A DNA stretch of 64,000 nt from JAAYTY01 sp964569245 (GTDB lineage: Bacteria > Fermentibacterota > Fermentibacteria > Fermentibacterales > Fermentibacteraceae), in assembly GCA_964569245.1 (NCBI GenBank), contig CAZMTK010000002.1:186001-250000 (forward strand), written 5' to 3'. Position 1 is the stretch's first letter; every line of letters begins with the position of its first letter. Below, piece by piece: positions 34,179 through 42,828 of the stretch. The notes below the pieces were generated by a model. The model ran no database searches and had not been told where the DNA came from. It worked only from the letters and a program-made list of their open reading frames with translations. The position numbers were made by a program, and so were the translations under genes.

Positions 34179-35015
34179 ATGAGAATCCTGGCTGTCCTGC
34201 TTGCGGTGGCCGCAGCGGCATCCGCCCAGGGCCACCTCCTGATAACAGAGGTGTGCGTAACTCCGACAGAGGGGGAGTTCGTCGAGGTACACAACCCCAC
34301 GAACTCGACGGTTTTCCTCGATTGCTACTACCTCTGCGACCTCTACGGCACCTCCGCCTCCGTCAACAGCTTCTACCCCCGGCTGGTCGCAGGCCCGATC
34401 ACTTCGAACGTCAACGACTTCTGCGTTCAGTTCCCTGCAGGCGCCTCGATTCCCGCAGGCGGCACGGTCACGATCGCCATCAGCGGAACTGCCTATCAGG
34501 GCGAATACGGCGAGGCCCCCGATTTCGACATCCTCAATACCGGAACGGGAACGCCCATGACGATACCCCCGAACGGATACGTGGGCTCTGCCCCCGGGCT
34601 GACCAACGGCGACGAGGTTGTCGTGCTCTTCTACTGGAATGGCAGCACCGACGTGGTCTACGACGTTGACTACGCCCTCTGGGGCGACGACACCACGAGG
34701 CGCGTGGTGAAGGACGGCATAAGCCTGGACGGGCCGGACGCAGGCTCAACCCCCACGCCCTATCTGAACGACACCCCCGCTGCATCTCAGTCTTCCATAT
34801 CCCTGGGCGCTCATGCCATCGGAGAATCCTATCAGAGAACCAGCATGACCGAGACAGGAGAGGTTGCCAGCGGAGGGAACGGTCTTACCGGGCACGACGA
34901 GACCAGCGAGGATCTGGCCGCCACCTGGGTCGAGGCGACTCCGACTCCAGGATACATCTATACTGGCCTCGCAAGAGCCACCTGGGGCGGACTGAAGTGG
35001 TTCCTGCATGACTGA
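34179..35015 (+). CDS. secreted lamin-tail-domain protein
   Basis: The protein has 278 residues with a cleavable signal peptide (1-16) behind an AGAGGAGAAAG ribosome site. The beginning of the mature part (LLITEVCVTPTEGEFVEVHNPT) is the classic LTD opening, an Ig-like beta-sandwich found in bacterial surface and nuclease proteins. It lacks a C-terminal sorting domain, and no catalytic domain is seen. It overlaps ogt by 8 bp, so both are probably on one mRNA despite no functional link. Confidence 0.75.
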   Translation: MRILAVLLAVAAAASAQGHLLITEVCVTPTEGEFVEVHNPTNSTVFLDCYYLCDLYGTSASVNSFYPRLVAGPITSNVNDFCVQFPAGASIPAGGTVTIAISGTAYQGEYGEAPDFDILNTGTGTPMTIPPNGYVGSAPGLTNGDEVVVLFYWNGSTDVVYDVDYALWGDDTTRRVVKDGISLDGPDAGSTPTPYLNDTPAASQSSISLGAHAIGESYQRTSMTETGEVASGGNGLTGHDETSEDLAATWVEATPTPGYIYTGLARATWGGLKWFLHD

Positions 35016-35559
35016 CGGGAAGGGTCTTCTGCCGCCCCCCGGCACCTGGAGGGTCTCCTCGAAGCTCGGGACATGGGAGTTCGACGTCACCCGGAAGGGG
35101 CTCTCGGGTTCGCGGTGGAGCGACTTGCATGAGGCGCGTCCAATGCCGCCCTGTGGCATGAGAGATCTCCTGGCGAGCTACTTCGAGGATGGATGCGCGC
35201 AGCTCTCGGCAATACCGCTCGACCTGCCGCCCGGCAGTGCATTCTCTCGCAGGGTCCAGCTGGCCCTCGTCCGCATCCCCCCGGGGAAGGTCATCACCTA
35301 CGGCAGACTCGCATCATCCCTGGGCAGACCCGGTGCGTCGAGGGCGGTGGGTGCCGCCTGCAGGGCGAATCCTGCGGGCCTGATCCTGCCCTGCCACCGT
35401 GTCGTGGCTGCAGTCGGCCCTGGCGGCTATTCAGGGAGTGACTGGGTATGGCTCAAGCTGGAGCTCCTGGCACACGAGGGAGTGGTGCAGGGGATCGACG
35501 GGCGCTTTCCGGCCGACGTCCTTCTGGACGCTCTTCCGGGCAGACGGGCTAGTAGGTGA
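35008..35559 (+). CDS. ogt: methylated-DNA--protein-cysteine methyltransferase
   Basis: The protein has 183 residues. The C-terminal half holds the recognition helix (RAVGAACRANPAGLILP) and the acceptor Cys129 in PCHRVV, followed by GGYSG. These are the features that remove O6-alkyl groups from guanine in one suicidal reaction. The N-terminal ribonuclease-like domain is present but short and diverged. It starts within the end of the LTD gene and ends convergent with the outer-membrane protein gene, with an 11-bp overlap of stops. Confidence 0.92.
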   Translation: MTDGKGLLPPPGTWRVSSKLGTWEFDVTRKGLSGSRWSDLHEARPMPPCGMRDLLASYFEDGCAQLSAIPLDLPPGSAFSRRVQLALVRIPPGKVITYGRLASSLGRPGASRAVGAACRANPAGLILPCHRVVAAVGPGGYSGSDWVWLKLELLAHEGVVQGIDGRFPADVLLDALPGRRASR

Positions 35560-36217
35560 TCCCTATGCCTGCTACCACCATGCTGTGCTCGAGGCCAAGC
35601 GGGACGGCGAACTCGAAGATCACGCTGTAGGGCACGAAGGAGCTGTACTCCCTGCTCGAATCGTACGGCTTTATGGTGTAGACGATACCGGCCTTGAGCC
35701 CGTTGTAGAACGTATTCTCCACTTCATCCCAGTCGTGCTCGCCTTCCGGGTCCTCCGGGATGTTCCCGAGGTCCGGCCCGTAGCCGGCCTCCACTCCGCC
35801 GTAGACCTCCAGATCCTCGCCGAGGAGCCTTCCCACGGCCAGGCATCCCCTGGGGCTTACGACCTGTGCCGGCATGACGTAGTTGACCCCTGCCAGGATC
35901 GAAACCGCCGTGGGGGACTCGCGTGGCAGGAAACCGTACTTCACGTGCGGGCCGATACCATATCCGTAGGCGGTCACGCCCAGGTCTATGTCGTCCGTGG
36001 CACCGATGCTGAAGGCCAGGCTGCCGTAGGTCTCGAAGTAGTCCTCGCCGCTGTCCTCGGCCTCCTGTCTGTCCTGGCTGCTGAAGAAGGCCGGCATCTG
36101 GAGATTGCCCCCGATCGTGACCTGCCCGTCTCCCAGGGTCCGCGCACCCTGCATCGTCCCATAGTAGCAACCACATATGGCAAGCATTCCTGCAGCAGCG
36201 AGAAGCCTCTTCGACAT
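35549..36217 (-). CDS. outer-membrane beta-barrel-like lipoprotein
   Basis: The protein has 222 residues from the ATG at 36217 (GGAAGGGGGGA ribosome site). A lipobox-like LAICGC follows the N-terminal hydrophobic segment, so Cys about 16-18 may be lipidated. The rest is alternating hydrophobic/polar strands rich in Gly and Tyr (YGSLAFSIGATDDIDLGVTA, VYGGVEAGYG, FYNGLKAGIVYTI) ending in an aromatic-residue strand (MVVAGIGITY). This suggests a small barrel. No family name was recognised; a transport or structural role cannot be decided. Confidence 0.65.
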   Translation of the reverse strand: MSKRLLAAAGMLAICGCYYGTMQGARTLGDGQVTIGGNLQMPAFFSSQDRQEAEDSGEDYFETYGSLAFSIGATDDIDLGVTAYGYGIGPHVKYGFLPRESPTAVSILAGVNYVMPAQVVSPRGCLAVGRLLGEDLEVYGGVEAGYGPDLGNIPEDPEGEHDWDEVENTFYNGLKAGIVYTIKPYDSSREYSSFVPYSVIFEFAVPLGLEHSMVVAGIGITY

Positions 36218-36306
36218 CTGTCCCCCCTTCCGGGATTTCTGGGTATAGATACAGCACATGAACTCAGGGAAGCAAAAGGGATGACGATCCGAGGAGGCGG
36301 ACTTAT

Positions 36307-37914
36307 TTGACGGCGGCTGCCCTTCTCATGGCCCTCTGCGCATCGCCGGCGAGGATCGCCGTGCTGGGCGACCTCACAGGCGGCGGAGATCTGGCTGCTT
36401 TCGAATCCTGCCTGGAGACGATTGCTCTCATGCATCCCGACGCAGTCGTGAACGTCGGAGATCTGATCCCGGGGTACACGGACGACAGGGGGGAGCTCGA
36501 AGCGCAGTGGGCCGAGGTGCTCGGGATCATCCGCACCTGCATCCCGGGAACGGAGCCCGTGCTCGTTCCCGGGAACCACGACATCACCTTCGACGAGGCG
36601 GAATCGGTCTGGATGGAGATGACCGGCGACGAGCCCGATCGAGTAGAGGAGCGCTGCGGCATCAAGCTCGTGGTATGGGACACCTCCAGGATGGATCACC
36701 TGGACGAGAGCGGGCTGAACAGGCTTGCGGACCTGCTGGAAGAAATCGAGAAGAGCGACGCCTCCGTCCTGCTGACCCACATGCCATTCTGGGTCCTGGT
36801 CGGAGAGGATCCGCAGATGATCGACTGCCTGCACAGGCTCCTGAGGGAGGCCGACATCGAGGTCGTGCTCGGAGGCCACATCCACACGTACAGCCACGAG
36901 TCGCTGGACGGCATCGAATACATCACGATGGGGACCTCGGGAGGCGACTTCGGCAGGGAGGAGTTCCAGGCAGGCCGCTTTCACCAGGTAGGGTGGCTGA
37001 CCCTGGAAGGAGATGAAGCCTTCTTCGCGCTTCTCGACCCCAGATACGTCTTCCCCGCGGATCTGAACACGGCCGAGGAAGAGGTGCTTCGCCATCTGCT
37101 CGAGACCCGCCTGCTGGACTTCAGACCTCTCGAGGCCGCACTCGAATCCGCTGCCCTTACGCTCAATGCCGTAGGGGACACGGAGCGTACGGTGACCCTC
37201 AGGGTTGACCCGGAGGGCTGGGGGCTCAGACCCGAGAGCCTCGAAGTCGCCGTCGCGCCGGGAGAGGCGAGGACCGTCTATTTCAGCCAGAACCCCGGAA
37301 CCGCGATCTACCCTGCCCCTGTCATCACGGTGGAGACGCCGTACGGCCCTCGGGGCAGGACGGCTGCATTCTCGCTGCGCTGGCCCGTTCTGCGAACGAC
37401 GGATGCGCCAGAAGCCGGAGCAGCGGTTGATGGGGAGTGCGCGGACGGCGAGTACCCGGGCCGCCCCGAGACAGTGTTCGCCGGCGATGACGGCGGCGCA
37501 GACGTCCTTCCCCCGACCGCATTCAGGGTCTCCGCGCGCGACGGGACTCTCTTCGTCCATGCCCGGATGCAGGTCGAGGACGGTCTGGACGGTGAGGCGT
37601 TCGGACTCGTTCTGCTTGCCGGTGGAGAGTACTGGAGGGTGAAGGCCTTCCCCGACGGGGGGGCGGACGCGACGAGATATTCAGGCGACAGCCGGTCGGA
37701 CTGGCAGAGCGGCTGGGAATCGGTCTCACATGCGGGCGAGGGATTCTGGGAGGCCGAGATGGCGGTGGATCTGGCAGAGATAGGCTCGTATGAGCCTCGG
37801 ATAAGAGCCCACTTCTACAGGCTGTCTCACGGGGGTCTGTCCTCGTGGGCCTGGCCGCTGGAGATGGACGAGAGCTGCATGGGTGTCGTGAACCTCGAGT
37901 TCAGGCTGCCATAG
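36307..37914 (+). CDS. calcineurin-like metallophosphatase with C-terminal CBM9-like domain
   Basis: The protein has 535 residues from a TTG start behind GAGGAGG. A short N-terminal hydrophobic segment (AAALLMALCASPA) may export it. The metal-binding motifs appear in order: GDLTGG, GDLIPG, GNHD, LLTH and GGHIHTY, giving a dinuclear phosphoesterase. From about residue 370 the pattern (VDGECADGEYPGR..., then EMAVDLAEI) matches the CBM9/DOMON-like sugar-binding sandwich of FCB-group secreted proteins. This suggests activity on a phosphorylated glycan or cell-surface polymer. Confidence 0.82.
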   Translation: MTAAALLMALCASPARIAVLGDLTGGGDLAAFESCLETIALMHPDAVVNVGDLIPGYTDDRGELEAQWAEVLGIIRTCIPGTEPVLVPGNHDITFDEAESVWMEMTGDEPDRVEERCGIKLVVWDTSRMDHLDESGLNRLADLLEEIEKSDASVLLTHMPFWVLVGEDPQMIDCLHRLLREADIEVVLGGHIHTYSHESLDGIEYITMGTSGGDFGREEFQAGRFHQVGWLTLEGDEAFFALLDPRYVFPADLNTAEEEVLRHLLETRLLDFRPLEAALESAALTLNAVGDTERTVTLRVDPEGWGLRPESLEVAVAPGEARTVYFSQNPGTAIYPAPVITVETPYGPRGRTAAFSLRWPVLRTTDAPEAGAAVDGECADGEYPGRPETVFAGDDGGADVLPPTAFRVSARDGTLFVHARMQVEDGLDGEAFGLVLLAGGEYWRVKAFPDGGADATRYSGDSRSDWQSGWESVSHAGEGFWEAEMAVDLAEIGSYEPRIRAHFYRLSHGGLSSWAWPLEMDESCMGVVNLEFRLP

Positions 37915-37924
37915 GAGGTCGGTG

Positions 37925-38578
37925 ATGGAAGGCAGGAGAGTCCTGGTAGTTCTGAGCGGATGTGGAAACCGGGACGGGTCCGAGATCCATGAAAGCACGG
38001 CCGCTCTGATCGCGCTCGACGAGGCGGGCTTCGAGGCAATCTGCACTGCGCCGCGTGTCGCTCAGAGGAAGACCGTCAGCTACGTCACCGGGAGCGACCT
38101 GCCCGGCAGAGACGCCTTCGAGGAGTCCGCGAGGATCGCCCGGGGCAGGATAAGGCCGCTCTCCGAGATCGTCGGCTCCGAATACGATGCGGTGCTGTTT
38201 CCGGGCGGCATGGGCGCCGCCCTCACCCTCTGCACCTATGCTCTGGACGGCCCTTCCTGCAGAGTGCTGCCCGAAGTGGAGGAACTCGTCCGCTCCGCGA
38301 ACCGTGCGGGAAGACCCATAGCGGCGATGTGCATCGCTCCGATGATTCTCGCGAGACTCCTCCCGGGCGTTCTCGTGACGCTCGGCAGAGAGGGCGAGGC
38401 GGCTGCACACGCCAGGGCGATGGGCGCCAGACACAGGGAGTGCGGGGCTCGCGACGCGGTAGTGGACGCTTCGATGAAGGTCGTGACCACCCCGGCCTAC
38501 ATGGTGGCGGACGGACCTTCCGAGGTGCTCTCGGGGGCGCGGCGGATGGTCGAAGAGCTCGGAAAGCTTATGGCCTAG
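37925..38578 (+). CDS. elbB: isoprenoid biosynthesis glyoxalase ElbB-like (DJ-1 superfamily)
   Basis: The protein has 217 residues from the ATG at 37925, six bases after an AGGAGG. The opening VLSGCGNRDGSEIHES and the later LFPGGMGAA are signatures of the ElbB/ES1 subfamily, and the nucleophile-elbow Cys is in AAMCIAPMI. E. coli ElbB has weak glyoxalase activity; its cellular role remains unsettled. It ends 3 bp before the GT39-like gene. Confidence 0.9.
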   Translation: MEGRRVLVVLSGCGNRDGSEIHESTAALIALDEAGFEAICTAPRVAQRKTVSYVTGSDLPGRDAFEESARIARGRIRPLSEIVGSEYDAVLFPGGMGAALTLCTYALDGPSCRVLPEVEELVRSANRAGRPIAAMCIAPMILARLLPGVLVTLGREGEAAAHARAMGARHRECGARDAVVDASMKVVTTPAYMVADGPSEVLSGARRMVEELGKLMA

Positions 38579-38581
38579 CCG

Positions 38582-40054
38582 ATGAAGGAACCGGACTCCG
38601 GAGGGGTACGCGCCATCGCGGCAGCGGCTCTGCTCGCGCTGGCCTACTCGGCTTGCCTGTTCCTGTTCACGGGCGGCTATGCCATAGACGATACCTGGAT
38701 CCACCTCCAGTTCGCACGCAACCTGGCGTCGGGGGCGGGGCTCAGGTTCGATCCGGCAGGTCCTCCGGTCTATGCCTGCAGCAGCCCTCTCTGGGTCTTT
38801 CTTCTCGCGCCGGCCTATTCAGCGGGCTTCGGCGGAGTACAAGCCGCACGCTTGCTCTCCTCGCTTGCAGCCGGCGCCTGCGTGATGCTAGCATGGAGCC
38901 TCACCGGAGCTGTGAAGATGAAGCCTGTCTTCAGATTCGCTCTGTCGCTCTTCGTGGCTCTCGACCCCTGGATGATACGTTGGGGATGCTCCGGGATGGA
39001 GTCGTCTCTGGCCGCGCTTCTCGTCATCTGCTGGATGCTGTGGGCGCTTCCGGAGAGGAAGTCGCCGTTTGCCGCAGGGCTCGCTGCGGGGCTGGCGTTC
39101 CTTGCAAGGCCGGAGCTGGTGTTTCTCGGGCTGCTCACGCCTCTCTTCACGGGCGGCGGCATCCGTCGCCTGATTGGAGGTCTTCTTCCGTGGGCGGCCA
39201 TCGCGGCCTCCTGGATCCTCGCGGCTCATTCGATCTTCGGGGCTGTCCTGCCTGCGGCTGCGCATGCCAAGGTACAGGGGGGCTCGCTGGCCGAGTATCT
39301 GCTCCGTGAGGTCCCGGGAATCCTCGGAGGCGTGGGGGCTTCTCACGGGCCCGTGCTCCTGGCTCTTGTCGCGGGCATCTCGAAGACCAGATGGAAGGAC
39401 AGGAATGCGCGTTCGGTGCTGCTTCCCCTGCTGGTTCCCCTCGTTCTTCTAGCCATCCTGCTCGTCGGGAGGGCGCCTCTCGTAACCCGCTACTTCCTGC
39501 CCGTTCTGCCCGTTCTTTCGTATGTCGCCCTGTCTCTAATGCGCACCGGGATGCTTCTGCCGAAGAGGCACCTGGTCACTTTCGCGGTGTGCATGGCGGG
39601 ATGGCAGGCCGCTGCATGGGGGATGGGCGTGAGGCCGCACATGGCAGGAGTCTCCCGCAATCTCGAAGTGTATCACGAGGTCGCAGGGGAGCTGAACAGG
39701 CTGACCCCTCAGGGTTCGCTCATCGCCGTTCAGGAGATAGGCATATTCGGGTATGAGAGCGGCAGGAGGCTGCTCGACCTCGGCGGGCTGATCTCGCCGC
39801 AGGTTACACGGTCGTCATACCCCGGCCTCACGCAGGATGCGGTGACCTCAGTCGAGTTCCTCAGGGAGCAGGGTGTTACGCACTACCTGGACCCTCACGG
39901 GGCGATCGAGCCGCTGATGCCGGCGCAGGAGAGGCTGGGAGTGCGGTTCGTCCCTCTAGGCTCGTGGGAGTTTCCTGGAGGCACGTCACTCTCCGGCCGC
40001 CGATCCTACACCAGAACCCTCTATCGACTCGACTGGTCCGTCCCCCGTCAATAG
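38582..40054 (+). CDS. GT39/ArnT-like polytopic membrane glycosyltransferase
   Basis: The protein has 490 residues with about ten transmembrane helices. An acidic first periplasmic loop (IDDTWIHLQFARNLASG) carries the predicted catalytic Asp pair, and YACSSPLWVFLLAPAYSAG matches the PMT/GT39 clan. The C-terminal ~130 residues are soluble (FREQGVTHYLDPHGAIEP). It is of a different subgroup from the gene at 7512. The likely role is transfer of a sugar from a polyprenyl-phosphate donor outside the membrane. Confidence 0.78.
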   Translation: MKEPDSGGVRAIAAAALLALAYSACLFLFTGGYAIDDTWIHLQFARNLASGAGLRFDPAGPPVYACSSPLWVFLLAPAYSAGFGGVQAARLLSSLAAGACVMLAWSLTGAVKMKPVFRFALSLFVALDPWMIRWGCSGMESSLAALLVICWMLWALPERKSPFAAGLAAGLAFLARPELVFLGLLTPLFTGGGIRRLIGGLLPWAAIAASWILAAHSIFGAVLPAAAHAKVQGGSLAEYLLREVPGILGGVGASHGPVLLALVAGISKTRWKDRNARSVLLPLLVPLVLLAILLVGRAPLVTRYFLPVLPVLSYVALSLMRTGMLLPKRHLVTFAVCMAGWQAAAWGMGVRPHMAGVSRNLEVYHEVAGELNRLTPQGSLIAVQEIGIFGYESGRRLLDLGGLISPQVTRSSYPGLTQDAVTSVEFLREQGVTHYLDPHGAIEPLMPAQERLGVRFVPLGSWEFPGGTSLSGRRSYTRTLYRLDWSVPRQ

Positions 40055-40363
40055 GTATCGGCGCACGGCAGTCAGAGCAGCCGGGGGGTGTCCGGGCATG
40101 CATGATCCATCACATATGCATGGCGATTGTCAGGAGGTCTCTTCACGCGCTTTCCCCCATGAAGCTTGACATGAATCAGGGGGACTCGACGAAGCTTCCT
40201 TCTGTCGTCCTCCGAGTATCGATGCAGGAAATCGAAGGACTTGCATGCCGGAAGAAGGGCTGGATCGAGTTGTTGCTACGGTCCGCAGGCAGGTTATGTT
40301 GATGGGCAGTAACACCGGGTCGAAGGCAGGCCATCCGCGGCAGCATACCAGGGAGGGGCGTTC
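40055..40363. other. 309-bp intergenic region with no gene seen
   Basis: No credible open frame with coding character is seen on either strand. The region ends with an AGGGAGGGG ribosome site for the next gene. No terminator-like perfect hairpin was found. Confidence 0.5.
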
Positions 40364-41155
40364 ATGCGGTTCCTGTTCAAGTCGGCGGTCGTCATTGCTT
40401 TGACCTCTGCAGTCGCCTTTTCGCGTGACACAGCCGGCGATCTGGGGATGGAGTTCGTCTCGATCCCCGCAGGCACTTTCCTGATGGGCGACCCCGCGGC
40501 AAGCGAATACGACGATGACTCTCCAGTGCACGAAGTCCATGTCGAAGCTTTCGAGATGATGACCACCGAGGTGACACAGGCTATGTGGGAGGCTGTCACC
40601 GGCTTCACGATCGAGGAGCAGCGCGATCGTGCACACCCGTCCAGGCAGATCTACGGCGCCGGGCCTGCCTATCCGGTACACTACGTCTCCCTGGGCGACT
40701 GCCTGGAGTTCATCGATGAGCTGAACCGAATGGATGAGGACTATACATACCGCCTCCCCTCCGAAGCCGAGTGGGAGTATGCCTGCAGGGCAGGGACGGA
40801 AACTGTCTACTACTGGGGGGATGACTCCACGGATATCGGCAGCTTCTGCTGGATGGCAGCGAATTCCGGATACCGACTGCATCCGGTGGGCGAGCTCCAG
40901 CCAAATCCGTGGGGCTTGTACGACATGCTGGGAAACGCTATCGAGCTGTGCGAGGACCTCTACCATCAGAACTACGAGGGTGCCCCTGCCGACGGTTCAG
41001 CCTGGACCGACTACGGCGGCTACAATACTAGAATCAGCAGGGGAGGCAGCTTCGACCTGGGAGTGGCTGTCTGCACCTGCTCTGAACGCTTCGTGGAAAC
41101 CCCTGACGCGCGCCAGCACTACCTGGGCTTCAGACTCGCACGAACTCCGAGATAG
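40364..41155 (+). CDS. formylglycine-generating enzyme (SUMF1/FGE) family protein, exported
   Basis: The protein has 263 residues with a signal peptide (1-20). The FGE fold is recognisable from GMEFVSIPAGTFLMGD, TTEVTQAMWEAV, VHYVSLGDCLEFI, YRLPSEAEWEYACRAGTE, WGLYDMLGNAIELCED, SRGGSFD and YLGFRLAR. True FGE requires an active-site Cys pair; the sequence has several cysteines, but whether they match cannot be judged without alignment. No sulfatase gene is nearby, so a non-sulfatase role (as in many bacterial members) is likely. Confidence 0.88.
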   Translation: MRFLFKSAVVIALTSAVAFSRDTAGDLGMEFVSIPAGTFLMGDPAASEYDDDSPVHEVHVEAFEMMTTEVTQAMWEAVTGFTIEEQRDRAHPSRQIYGAGPAYPVHYVSLGDCLEFIDELNRMDEDYTYRLPSEAEWEYACRAGTETVYYWGDDSTDIGSFCWMAANSGYRLHPVGELQPNPWGLYDMLGNAIELCEDLYHQNYEGAPADGSAWTDYGGYNTRISRGGSFDLGVAVCTCSERFVETPDARQHYLGFRLARTPR

Positions 41156-41374
41156 GAGGCTCTGTGACGGATCAGCGTGCGGGTCGGGCAAGGGGCCGGG
41201 GGTAAAGCAGGGTAAGTAGACAACAGTCTAGTTGCCTGGAAGATGAATGCCGTGAAAGCCTGGCAACACGGATCGCTTTGCTCGACCCGTATTCAATGTC
41301 ATTGCAGAATACCTGGCGTTGTTCGAAGGAACCATCGAATCAGCGGAGTTGCTTTCCTGCTCTGCCCTGGCCCC

Positions 41375-42058
41375 CTATTGGAAAGCAGCGGCGAGAATGC
41401 CCGCTATGAGCAGGGCGGGGAGGATGTTCGCGGCATTCATCTTGCGAATGCCCAGAATGTCTATGCCCAGACCGATCAGAAGAACGCCTCCTGCTGCGGA
41501 TACTTCCGCCACGACCTGCTCGGGCAGACCGCTCCCCAATACCGCTGCGGCCAGCGTGAGCCCCCCCTGGTAGAGCAGCAGGGGTATCACCGAAAACACC
41601 ACTCCGACACCGAGCGCCGACGCAAGCATCGCCCCGGCCACTCCGTCCATGAGCGCCTTCGTCAGAAGAAGCTCCGACGACCGGCCCATCCCCTCCTGAA
41701 CGGCTCCGAGGACGGTCATCGAGCCCATGCAGAAAAGAAGGAAGGCAGCAACCATGCCCTCTGCGAACCTCTCGCCGCCGAAGCTCAACCTCCGCCCCAG
41801 CGCGGTTCCGAAACGCTCGAGGGCGGCGCTCACTCCCATCGCCTCACCGGCAATCGAGCCCAGCACGACTGATGCCGCCAGTATCAGGAAGCTGGAAGTC
41901 ATCAGGGCCATATATGTCCCGATGACCAGAGTGAACAGGCCGATGCCTCTGAATGCCGCCTCGCTGAACCGGGTGCCGAGCCTCCTGCCCGCCAGCGCGC
42001 CTGTCACCCCGCCGACGATCACCGTCGCAGCGTTGACGATGGTGCCCAGCAGCAGCAC
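41375..42058 (-). CDS. DUF554 family membrane protein
   Basis: The protein has 227 residues from a GTG start 3 bp after the SagB stop. Six or seven helices with the family opening LLLGTIVNAATVIVGGVTGALAGRRL, GLFTLVIGTYMAL, the central FLLFCMGSMTVLGAVQEG motif and a final VLLIGLGIDILGIRKM. The function is uncharacterised; no substrate has been shown for the family. It is co-transcribed with the SagB-type and propeller genes. Confidence 0.92.
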   Translation of the reverse strand: MLLLGTIVNAATVIVGGVTGALAGRRLGTRFSEAAFRGIGLFTLVIGTYMALMTSSFLILAASVVLGSIAGEAMGVSAALERFGTALGRRLSFGGERFAEGMVAAFLLFCMGSMTVLGAVQEGMGRSSELLLTKALMDGVAGAMLASALGVGVVFSVIPLLLYQGGLTLAAAVLGSGLPEQVVAEVSAAGGVLLIGLGIDILGIRKMNAANILPALLIAGILAAAFQ

Positions 42059-42061
42059 GGT

Positions 42062-42799
42062 TCAGCAGCGCCCGACAGGGGCGATGTAGATCACGAACTC
42101 GTCTACTCCGTCCACGCCTGCCACCCTGTCGGCAAGAGCCTGGTCGTAGGCTCCGACAGCGCATGTTCCGCAGCCGATGGACTCGCAGGCGAGATAGAGA
42201 TTCTGGCAGACATGCCCGCAATCGAGCGCCACCAGCTTCTGCGCGGCAGGCCCGTACCGCCACTCGGTGCGGTAGGGAACCGCCGTCCAGAAGAAGACGA
42301 CAGGCGCATCCCCGACGAAGGACTGGCCCAGGCAGGCAGCCTTCACCTCCTCGCGCGAAGGAGCGTCTCCCTCCCTGACCAGACCGTGCTGAGACGGCAT
42401 GTATCTGTAGCGCCCGGCTTCGATTCCCGACACCGAACGGACGACAAGAACCGTCTCGAACGGGTGTCTGGCTCCACCTGACGGAACCGTGCGGAAGGAG
42501 GCCTGCCCTTCCCTGAACAGGTTCTGGAGCCCCTGCACCGCCCAGAGAAGGTACGAGAGCTGCACAGCCTCGACAGGGTCCGGCAGGAACTTGCGCCTGC
42601 TCCTCCGCTTCCCGATCGCCTCCCAAAGCGGCATGCCGCCGAGGCCGTCATGCTGCGGCAGCAGGACATCCGGAGCCGCATCGGGCGGCACCTTCTGCCA
42701 GGGAGGACATGGTACGCCCTTCGCCTGGTCGCTCACGAAGCCGTCCAGAGAGCCCCAGGCATGGTTCTTCAGGAGATCACGCGAATCCTCATGCGGCAC
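42062..42799 (-). CDS. SagB-type dehydrogenase domain protein (nitroreductase superfamily)
   Basis: The protein has 245 residues from the GTG at 42799 with a GGAGG seven bases upstream; a GTG at 42832 overlapping the previous stop is an alternative. The FMN fold is shown by PLWEAIGKRRSRRKF, QLSYLLWAVQG, RTVPSGGARHPFETVLVV, LDCGHVCQNLYLACESIGCGTC and a final EFVIYIAPVGR. SagB-like enzymes oxidise azolines in peptide natural products, but stand-alone members with no cyclodehydratase or precursor, as here, are common and of unknown role. Confidence 0.88.
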   Translation of the reverse strand: MPHEDSRDLLKNHAWGSLDGFVSDQAKGVPCPPWQKVPPDAAPDVLLPQHDGLGGMPLWEAIGKRRSRRKFLPDPVEAVQLSYLLWAVQGLQNLFREGQASFRTVPSGGARHPFETVLVVRSVSGIEAGRYRYMPSQHGLVREGDAPSREEVKAACLGQSFVGDAPVVFFWTAVPYRTEWRYGPAAQKLVALDCGHVCQNLYLACESIGCGTCAVGAYDQALADRVAGVDGVDEFVIYIAPVGRC

Positions 42800-42828
42800 A
42801 GTTCCACCTCCAGAGGCGGTTCTCCAGG

